7,723 bases of DNA from Acidobacteriaceae bacterium. GTDB taxonomy: Bacteria > Acidobacteriota > Terriglobia > Terriglobales > Acidobacteriaceae. The notes beneath the pieces were generated by a model that made no database searches, was not told the DNA's origin, and was given only the letters and a program-made list of their open reading frames with translations. Where the stretch lies: positions 2,503 to 10,225 of the forward strand of contig PMTP01000081.1 in assembly GCA_003167305.1 (NCBI GenBank), written 5' to 3'. The position numbers were made by a program, and so were the translations under genes. Shown one piece after another: positions 1-5,229 of this stretch. Positions within the stretch are counted from its first letter, which is position 1, and each line of letters opens with the position of its first letter.

Positions 1-441
1 GTGAAGTTGATTCTCGATGATCGCACCGATCTGATTGAGCAGATTGGCTTTGATGGCGCACATGTCGACAGTGGCGACCTAAGCCCAGCCGAAGCCCGAA
101 AGCTGCTGGGCCCGGAGCGCATCGTGGGAACTTTTGGCGGCGGGGCTTCGGGATTCAACCCTGGAATTCTCGCTACTCCAGCGGATTACTTTTCCATCGG
201 TCCGGTCTTTGCGACGCGGACCAAGCAGACCAGTTCGCCGCTGATCGGAATGGACGGCATTCGGCGGCTGCGCGAAGAGGCCGGCGCTGGTCCGGTGCTG
301 GTGGCGATCGGCGGCATTACGCTGGCCACGGCGGCTGAGGCGCTCTCCGCCGGAGCTACGGTGGTGGCCATTGCCGGGGCGCTCTTTCGCCAGCCCGATC
401 CGGCAGCGGAGTTTCGCCGGTGGCTTCGAGAGCTGGAATGA
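1..441 (+). CDS. thiE: Thiamine-phosphate synthase (ThiE), C-terminal part, 5' end outside window
   Basis: ThiE joins the pyrimidine (HMP-PP) and thiazole (THZ-P) halves of thiamine in the cytoplasm, giving thiamine monophosphate. About 146 residues are visible against the usual 200-220. The GTG at base 1 reads as an internal valine because the window opens inside the conserved substrate strand (LILDDRTDL). Seen in order: Asp6-Asp7 at the place of the family's Asn-Asp pair, DGAHV at 18-22, the ADY-x3-GPVFATRTK phosphate-binding segment at 61-75, the VAIGGI strand at 101-106 and a VVAIAGALF closing strand at 121-129. This is the normal C-terminal half of a TIM barrel. One oddity is that the usual GVS-x-H loop reads GTFGGG (43-48). 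The family assignment is firm; normal activity is less certain because of that loop. The 3' end converges on a small minus-strand gene. Confidence 0.88.
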   Translation: MKLILDDRTDLIEQIGFDGAHVDSGDLSPAEARKLLGPERIVGTFGGGASGFNPGILATPADYFSIGPVFATRTKQTSSPLIGMDGIRRLREEAGAGPVLVAIGGITLATAAEALSAGATVVAIAGALFRQPDPAAEFRRWLRELE

Positions 442-517
442 ATGCTGCCTGCTCCGCTCGTGGTTTTACTCCCATGAGAATGCAAGGACGGTATATAAAG
501 TGAAAATGCGCCGGACC

Positions 518-558
518 GTCTCCCCCGGCTCACAATCTTTGTGTGCTGGGATGGAGAC
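518..558 (+). other. Long intergenic stem-loop between convergent genes (possible terminator or 3' stabiliser)
   Basis: A near-continuous hairpin lies 76 bases after the thiE stop. GTCTCC (518-523) pairs with GGAGAC (553-558). Bases 524-529 pair with 545-550, including one G-T pair. After one T-T mismatch, CACAA (531-535) pairs with TTGTG (539-543) over a TCT loop. The only bulge is AT at 551-552. That makes 17 pairs. The wobble is G-U only in plus-strand RNA and becomes C-A on the other strand, so a transcript leaving thiE would fold better. No T-run follows on the plus strand, so it is not a textbook intrinsic terminator. The rest of the 442-588 gap shows no gene. Confidence 0.5.
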
Positions 559-588
559 AATCGGCGCTCGTAATTCTATCCGACACTA

Positions 589-723
589 TTACTGAGGCAT
601 AGTCAGATAGTGGTGATGGTGATGGTGATGGCGATGGTGGACGACTACCACAACCTGCGCTGACGCCGCAATTGGTACTGCGAGGCAGAAGGCGAGAAGA
701 GTTCCAAGCAAAAACTTTTTCAT
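589..723 (-). CDS. Small secreted histidine-rich peptide (44 aa, signal peptide plus poly-His)
   Basis: Reading the minus strand from ATG at 723 to TAA at 589 gives 44 residues. Residues 1-22 look like a Sec signal peptide: MKK, then a hydrophobic core (FLLGTLLAFCLAV), then an ASA-Q signal-peptidase I site, so cleavage would fall after Ala22. The mature peptide would be only 22 residues: Gln, five valines, then HHRHHHHHHHY (29-39) and LTMPQ. Nine of eleven residues in that block are histidine, which is expected to bind Ni, Zn, Cu or Co in the periplasm or outside the cell; that role is inferred from composition only. The His codons alternate CAC and CAT, which shows on the plus strand as a GTGATG microsatellite. 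A TAAGG lies one base before the ATG, a poorly spaced ribosome site. It is divergent from the permease gene. I do not recognise a named family, and expression is unproven. The combination of signal peptide, cleavage site and stop argues against chance. Confidence 0.62.
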   Translation of the reverse strand: MKKFLLGTLLAFCLAVPIAASAQVVVVVHHRHHHHHHHYLTMPQ

Positions 724-806
724 GCCTTAGGATGACGCACTGCGCGGCTCTTTGCTGAGCTACTATGACCTACGCGCGCAAATGCCGCATCCGGAGCAGT
801 TCGGCA

Positions 807-829
807 CATGATTTATTCTTCTGATCATG
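807..829 (+). promoter_or_regulatory. Inverted repeat over the first permease start, with a possible -10 in its loop
   Basis: CATGAT (807-812) and ATCATG (824-829) are perfect 6-base inverted arms, and the second arm contains the ATG start codon. The 11 bases between them contain TATTCT (814-819), a passable -10 hexamer. If used, transcription would begin at or next to the ATG and give a leaderless message. This would fit the absence of a Shine-Dalgarno sequence before 827: the nearest GGAG, at 793-796, is 30 bases upstream. No convincing -35 is visible. Apart from this, the 724-826 spacer between the divergent genes shows only ordinary sequence. Confidence 0.25.
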
Positions 830-2416
830 GCGAAACTGAATCACGGTTCAAGTCCGGCGGCAGGCACGCCCCAACTGGTGCAAAGCCTTGGCTTGTTCAG
901 TTCTACCGCGCTGGTGATTGGCTCGATGATCGGCTCGGGCATCTTCATCGTCGATGCGGAAATTGCCCGCGGCACCAACTCTCCGGCGCTTTTTCTGGGC
1001 GCGTGGGTAGTGACGGCGATCCTGACGATGATCGGCGCGCTCAGCTACGGCGAACTGGCGGCGATGATGCCACGCGCCGGCGGGCAATACGTCTACCTGC
1101 GTGAATCGCTGGGTCCGCTGTGGGGCTTTCTCTACGGCTGGACGCTCTTTCTGGTCATTCAGACGGGGACCATCGCCGCCGTCGCGGTAGCCTTCGGCAA
1201 GTTTCTCGGCGTCTTTTTTCCCTCGGTTTCGACGACCCATTGGCTGTGGCACATCGCCCATGTTCCCGCGCTCAGGGTGGGTCCGATGGTGCTGGGCAAC
1301 ATGGAGATCGGAGTCAACACGGCCAACCTGACCGGGATCGTTGTCGTCCTATTCCTGGCGATTCTCAACATCTTCGGCGTCAAGCTGGGTGCGCTGGTCC
1401 AGAACGTCTTCACCACGGCCAAGGCGCTCAGCCTGGCGGCTCTGATTCTGCTGGCCTTCACGGTGGGACGCAACGCTGCGGCGATTTCGGCGAACTTCGG
1501 TGCGGGCTGGAGCGAGTTCTGGCGGAATGCCGGCTGGAGTTCGCTGCACCCCGTGCAGGTGGGCGTCGGCGGGCCAACAGTGCTGGTGAATCTACTGGTG
1601 ATTTTGGCTGTGGTGCAGGTGGGTTCGCTCTTCTCGGCAGACGCCTGGAACAACGTCACCTTCACGGCCGGCGAGGTGAAGAATCCCAAGAAGAACATTC
1701 CGCTCTCGCTCATTCTGGGCACGGGATTCGTGCTGGCTGCCTATTTTCTCATCTCGCTTGGGTACATACTGGTTCTTCCCATGCACGGCGACCTGAATGG
1801 CGCTACGGTTTGGGCACGGGGGATTCAGCACGCGACGGAGGATCGCGTGGCGACGGCGGTGCTGGAACAGATCTTTCACTCCGGCGGAGCGTACCTGATG
1901 GCCGCGGCCATTCTGATCTCGACCTTCGGCTGCGCCAATGGAATGTCGCTGGCCGGAGCGCGCGTTTACTATGCGATGAGCCGCGACGGCCTCTTTTTCA
2001 AGTCGGTCGGCAAGCTGCATCCACGCTACAAGACGCCCGCCGCGGGCTTGCTGGTGCAGGCCGCTTGGGCCACCGTGCTGTGCATCTCCGGCTCGTACGG
2101 CCAGTTACTGGACTACATCATCTTCGCGGTGCTGGTCTTTTACATTCTCACCATCGTGGGCCTCTTTGTGCTGCGCTTCAAGAAACCAGATGCCCCGCGG
2201 CCTTACAAGGCCTGGGGCTACCCGGTACTGCCCGCGCTCTACATCGTGATGGCCGGTTGGATCTGTGTCGTATTATTGCGTTATAAGCCCCAGTACACGT
2301 GGCCGGGGTTGGTCTTGGTTTTGCTCGGCATACCGGTCTATCTCTTCTGGTCGCGGAGGACTTCTAGTACCCCACCCTTCGCAAAAAGCGCGAAGGATGG
2401 GGCACCCATCAATTAG
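827..2416 (+). CDS. APC-superfamily amino acid permease, LAT/SteT-like
   Basis: A 529-residue inner-membrane transporter with about 12 hydrophobic segments, as expected for APC permeases. Family marks: GSMIGSGIF at 32-40 (unwound TM1 substrate site); YGELAAMMPRAGGQY at 74-88 (TM2-TM3); Lys199 in the TM5 segment VFTTAKALSL, where LAT transporters keep a lysine; FSADAWNNVTFTAGEVKNPKKN at about 269-290, the TM6 and loop signature of L-type transporters and the Bacillus Ser/Thr exchanger SteT; and GARVYYAMSRDGLFF at 377-391. It probably exchanges or imports neutral amino acids; the exact substrate cannot be read. The start at 827 gives a normal short N-terminal tail, though no ribosome site is evident. 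The last 15 codons lie in a hairpin repeat, so the tail TPPFAKSAKDGAPIN is not typical family sequence. A second permease follows after 55 bases. Confidence 0.88.
   Translation: MAKLNHGSSPAAGTPQLVQSLGLFSSTALVIGSMIGSGIFIVDAEIARGTNSPALFLGAWVVTAILTMIGALSYGELAAMMPRAGGQYVYLRESLGPLWGFLYGWTLFLVIQTGTIAAVAVAFGKFLGVFFPSVSTTHWLWHIAHVPALRVGPMVLGNMEIGVNTANLTGIVVVLFLAILNIFGVKLGALVQNVFTTAKALSLAALILLAFTVGRNAAAISANFGAGWSEFWRNAGWSSLHPVQVGVGGPTVLVNLLVILAVVQVGSLFSADAWNNVTFTAGEVKNPKKNIPLSLILGTGFVLAAYFLISLGYILVLPMHGDLNGATVWARGIQHATEDRVATAVLEQIFHSGGAYLMAAAILISTFGCANGMSLAGARVYYAMSRDGLFFKSVGKLHPRYKTPAAGLLVQAAWATVLCISGSYGQLLDYIIFAVLVFYILTIVGLFVLRFKKPDAPRPYKAWGYPVLPALYIVMAGWICVVLLRYKPQYTWPGLVLVLLGIPVYLFWSRRTSSTPPFAKSAKDGAPIN
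2370..2407. repeat. REP-like hairpin repeat overlapping the 3' end of the first permease gene
   Basis: CCCCACCCTTCGC (2370-2382) pairs with GCGAAGGATGGGG (2390-2402), 12 of 13 pairs, over a 7-base loop. The right arm runs into CACCC, completing TGGGGCACCC (2398-2407). The same ten bases occur twice more in the window, at 6925-6934 and 6956-6965. It lies in frame in the permease gene and supplies its last residues and the approach to its stop. I recall similar GC-rich palindromes being common in Acidobacteriota genomes; that recollection is unverified. The hairpin may also mark a pause or a 3' boundary between the two permease genes. An 8-base T-run (2429-2436) follows too far away for an intrinsic terminator. 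Confidence 0.65.
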
Positions 2417-2453
2417 TAACAGTGAAAGTTTTTTTTGCGTTTCAAAGCCCGGT

Positions 2454-2461
2454 GGAGGGAG
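2454..2461 (+). promoter_or_regulatory. Ribosome binding site that fixes the start of the second permease
   Basis: GGAGGGAG at 2454-2461 is the only strong purine-rich site in this stretch and ends 10 bases before ATG 2472. It supports that start over the in-frame ATG at 2265, which lies inside the preceding gene, and over ATG 2499, which is too far downstream of it. Confidence 0.6.
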
Positions 2462-2471
2462 TCACTTATTT

Positions 2472-4004
2472 ATGTCCAGACTGCTCAGAATCAAACCGAT
2501 GTCGATGCTCACGCAAGAGGCCGGTGAAGTAGGCACGCACACGCTCAAACGTTCGCTGGGCGCATTGAATCTGATCACCTTAGGCATAGGCGCCATCATC
2601 GGCGCGGGAATTTTTGTGCTCACCGGCCAGGCCGCGGCCTTGCACGCCGGGCCGGCAGTCTCGCTGAGCTTTGTGCTGGCCGGCATCACCTGCGCCTTCG
2701 CCGGCCTCTGCTATGCCGAGTTTGCCTCGATCATTCCGATTGCCGGGTCGGCCTACACCTATGGGTACGCTACGCTGGGCGAGTTCGTGGCCTGGATCAT
2801 CGGCTGGGATTTGGGGCTGGAGTACGGCTTTGGCGCGGCCACCGTGGCTGCCGGCTGGTCGGGTTACTTCAACAGCCTCTTGCAGCAGTTGCACATCTAC
2901 TTTCCGCCACGACTGACCGCAACGCCGGGTACGGTGCTTATCTTCTTTCATGAGCGATGGCTGCCACTGACCTCGCTGCCGCCAGGCGCCGAAACAGCCG
3001 GGCTGCCGCACGTGAGGGCACTCTTCAATTTGTTGGCCATACTTGCGATTCTCGCCGTCACTACTGTCCTGGTAATCGGCATCAAAGAGTCGGCCAACCT
3101 CAACACAGCGATTGTTTTTGTCAAATTGAGCGTGGTGGGCATTTTTATTGTTCTGGGAGGATGGTTCCTCTTTCAGCACCCAGCCCTGGCGTCGGCTAAC
3201 TGGCATCCGTTCATTCCGCCCGCGGACGGGCACGGCAATTTTGGCTGGCACGGGATTGCCACGGGTGCGGCTTCGATCTTCTTTGCGTATATCGGCTTTG
3301 ACGCCGTCTCTACCGCGGCCCAGGAGGCCAAGAATCCGCAGAAGGATATGCCGCTCGGCATCCTTGGCTCGCTGGTCATCTGCACCATCCTCTACATTGT
3401 GGTTTCCACGATCCTTACCGGCCTGGTGAACTACCATTCGTTGAATGTTGCCGACCCGGTGGCGCTGGGCATCGATGCAACCGGCGTCAGTTGGGGATCG
3501 CTGCTGGTGAAGATTGGAGCGGTCTTCGGCCTGGGAACCGTCATGCTGGTCATGTTGCTGGGCCAGTCCCGTGTCTTCTTCTCAATGTCCAGAGATGGGC
3601 TGTTGCCCAAGTGGGCTTCGGCGATTCATCCCAAGTTCCGCACACCGTGGATTTCAACGATTGCGGTGGGCGCGGTGGTGGCAATCTTGCCTGCATTTCT
3701 CTCCGTTGGCCGGCTCGCTGAACTGGTGAATATAGGCACTCTGCTGGCCTTCACGATCGTCTGCGCAGGGGTGTGGGTTCTGCGCGTGCGCCATCCTGAC
3801 CTGCACCGGCCCTTCAAAACGCCGTTTGTGCCTCTGGTGCCCATCCTGGGGATCATCACGGCCGTTTACCTGATGTGCAACCTGCCACGCATCACCTGGA
3901 TGGTGATGATCGGCTGGCTGCTGGTGGGTTTGGTGATTTACTTCAGCTACTCGATCCGCCATAGTAAGGTGCAAAAGCTGGAAAATGCCGCCGAGGGAGA
4001 TTGA
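2472..4004 (+). CDS. APC-superfamily amino acid permease, CAT/ApcT-like (cationic amino acid transporter family)
   Basis: A 510-residue polytopic inner-membrane transporter. It carries the signature of bacterial relatives of the mammalian CAT transporters, such as ApcT-type proton-coupled permeases: LKRSLGALNLITLGIGAIIGAGIF (25-48); CYAEFASIIPIAGSAYTYGYATLGE (80-104); EYGFGAATVAAGWSGYF (117-133); Lys218 in the TM5 segment VFVKLSVVG, at the place of the lysine tied to proton coupling in ApcT; GFDAVSTAAQEAKNPQKDMP (275-294); and SRVFFSMSRDGLLP (366-379). Likely activity is H+-linked amino acid uptake; substrate range is unknown. A loop at about 140-182 between TM3 and TM4 is rather long. In-frame codons upstream to 2265 read as arbitrary, non-membrane sequence inside the preceding gene, so 2472 is chosen. 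murB starts 18 bases after the stop, which suggests co-transcription. Confidence 0.9.
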   Translation: MSRLLRIKPMSMLTQEAGEVGTHTLKRSLGALNLITLGIGAIIGAGIFVLTGQAAALHAGPAVSLSFVLAGITCAFAGLCYAEFASIIPIAGSAYTYGYATLGEFVAWIIGWDLGLEYGFGAATVAAGWSGYFNSLLQQLHIYFPPRLTATPGTVLIFFHERWLPLTSLPPGAETAGLPHVRALFNLLAILAILAVTTVLVIGIKESANLNTAIVFVKLSVVGIFIVLGGWFLFQHPALASANWHPFIPPADGHGNFGWHGIATGAASIFFAYIGFDAVSTAAQEAKNPQKDMPLGILGSLVICTILYIVVSTILTGLVNYHSLNVADPVALGIDATGVSWGSLLVKIGAVFGLGTVMLVMLLGQSRVFFSMSRDGLLPKWASAIHPKFRTPWISTIAVGAVVAILPAFLSVGRLAELVNIGTLLAFTIVCAGVWVLRVRHPDLHRPFKTPFVPLVPILGIITAVYLMCNLPRITWMVMIGWLLVGLVIYFSYSIRHSKVQKLENAAEGD

Positions 4005-4022
4005 TTCAGCGAAGATAGACCG

Positions 4023-5093
4023 ATGCTCATCGAGGAAAACAAGCCGCTTGCGCCCTTCACGACCTTCGGCATCGGCGGCCCTGCGCGCTGGTTTGTCGAG
4101 GCCGCCAGCGAAGAGGAGATTACCGAGGCCGCCGCCTGGGCTAAGAAGCATTCCGCAAAGCTCTTTGTGCTGGGCGGTGGCAGCAATCTGCTGGTCTCCG
4201 ACTCCGGCTTCGATGGCTTGGTGCTGCGCGTTGCGTTGCGCGGGATTTCGGCGCAGGTTGCGACGACGCCATCGGGCCAGACAATCTATCAAGCCGCCGC
4301 CGGCGAGGACTGGGACTACTTCGTAGCGTGCTCGACACAAGCTGATTGCGCAGGAATAGAATGCCTTGCAGGCATTCCCGGCACGGTGGGCGGAACTCCG
4401 GTGCAGAATGTCGGCGCTTATGGGCAGGAGGTCGCCTCGGCTATCGAGCGGGTGCGGGCCTTCGACCTTCAATCGCACACCTTCGTAGAGTTCGCCGCGG
4501 CCGAGTGCGGCTTTGCCTATCGCCGCAGCCGCTTCAATTCAGAGGATCGCGGGCGCTACATCGTCACCCGCGTGGATTACCGGCTCATCCCCGGCGGCAC
4601 GCCTACGGTGCGCTACGCCGACCTGCAACGGGCGCTTGCCGAGCGCGGAGCCGAGAGCGGCGAGCCGAGCCTCGCTGAAGTTGCAGCCACCGTCCGCCGG
4701 GTTCGCCAGGCCAAGGGTATGTTGTTGGTTGACGGCGACCCGGATTGCCGCAGCGCGGGCAGCTTCTTTAAGAACCCGGTGGTGAGCGAGGAGCAGCTTC
4801 GGCAGATTGGGGCCGTCAGCTCAAAGGAGCCGCCGCGCTTTCCCGCCGGGCCGGAGGCGGAGAATCTGGGCCGGGTCAAGGTTCCCGCCGCATGGCTGAT
4901 CGAGCAGGCCGGCTTTAAGAAAGGCTACGCGCTGGGCGCTGCCGCCATTTCTACACGCCATACGCTGGCACTGGTCAACCTCGGCGATGCCAGCGCTGCC
5001 GAAGTCCTTGCGCTTGCCGAACAAATCACCGCTGCCGTCGAGGAGCACTTCGGGCTTCGGCTGGAGATGGAGTCTGTGATGGTGGGGTTTTGA
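4023..5093 (+). CDS. murB: UDP-N-acetylenolpyruvoylglucosamine reductase (MurB, type I)
   Basis: MurB is the cytoplasmic FAD enzyme that reduces UDP-GlcNAc-enolpyruvate with NADPH to UDP-MurNAc, the second committed step of peptidoglycan synthesis. The 356-residue product is complete (E. coli MurB is 342). Seen: NKPLAPFTTFGIGGPA near the start; the FAD-binding GGGSN at 51-55; GLECLAGIPG-like GIECLAGIPGTVGGTPVQNVGAYG (about 114-137); Tyr166-Arg167 in FAYRRSRF, matching the E. coli Tyr-Arg substrate pair; Ser247 in AGSFFKNP, the catalytic proton donor; and Glu350 in LEMESVMVG, matching the catalytic glutamate. The extra Tyr-containing loop before GSFFKNP-type elements fits the longer type I enzymes. 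The start at 4023 gives the expected N-terminus, although only a weak GAAG lies upstream. All catalytic residues are present, so it should be active. Confidence 0.95.
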   Translation: MLIEENKPLAPFTTFGIGGPARWFVEAASEEEITEAAAWAKKHSAKLFVLGGGSNLLVSDSGFDGLVLRVALRGISAQVATTPSGQTIYQAAAGEDWDYFVACSTQADCAGIECLAGIPGTVGGTPVQNVGAYGQEVASAIERVRAFDLQSHTFVEFAAAECGFAYRRSRFNSEDRGRYIVTRVDYRLIPGGTPTVRYADLQRALAERGAESGEPSLAEVAATVRRVRQAKGMLLVDGDPDCRSAGSFFKNPVVSEEQLRQIGAVSSKEPPRFPAGPEAENLGRVKVPAAWLIEQAGFKKGYALGAAAISTRHTLALVNLGDASAAEVLALAEQITAAVEEHFGLRLEMESVMVGF

Positions 5094-5142
5094 AGCGGAA
5101 TTCCTGAGATTCTATCGAGTGGCCGACGCGGATTTTCCAGGT

Positions 5143-5202
5143 ATGGGCTGCTGTCTGTATATTGACTGGAAGCCGAAAAGCATGATGGAAGGCGTCGGCT
5201 AA
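5143..5202 (+). other. Possible 19-codon leader ORF in the murB-M50 gap
   Basis: ATG 5143 to TAA 5200-5202 would encode 19 residues starting MGCCLYIDW. Its second half contains a weak inverted repeat, AGCCGA (5171-5176) and TCGGCT (5195-5200), followed by a T-rich stretch. There is no good ribosome site. The ORF could be a leader peptide, but an ORF this short is expected by chance. The rest of 5094-5229 shows no gene and no promoter I would defend. Confidence 0.12.
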
Positions 5203-5229
5203 TTCTTTTCAGATCGGCACGGCCACAAT

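Noticed and set aside
371..595. Plus-strand 74-codon frame after thiE
   Set aside because: It overlaps thiE out of frame, has no ribosome site or domain, and crosses the stem-loop.
611..640. GTGATG tandem repeat as a CRISPR-like or noncoding array
   Set aside because: Units are six bases with no spacers and are fully explained as alternating His codons on the minus strand.
1120..2286. Plus-strand open frame of 388 codons overlapping the first permease
   Set aside because: Out-of-frame shadow rich in Arg, Gly and His; the permease frame carries all the family motifs.
2429..2436. Eight-T run as an intrinsic terminator after the first permease
   Set aside because: The nearest hairpin ends 26 bases earlier, and the next gene follows closely on the same strand.
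2265..2471. In-frame upstream extension of the second permease from ATG 2265
   Set aside because: It lies almost wholly inside the first permease gene, reads as Ser/Gly/Arg-rich sequence with no family match, and the only good ribosome site precedes ATG 2472.
2580..3437. Long minus-strand open frame (285 codons) opposite the second permease
   Set aside because: Arg/Gly/Gln/His-rich translation with no domain, fully antisense to a convincing permease; a typical GC-rich shadow.
3654..4478. Minus-strand open frame (274 codons) across the permease-murB junction
   Set aside because: Antisense to two strongly supported genes, with no recognisable domain.
5171..5209. Inverted repeat AGCCGA/TCGGCT followed by T-rich sequence as terminator of murB
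   Set aside because: Only six pairs with an 18-base loop and an interrupted T-run; too weak to call.
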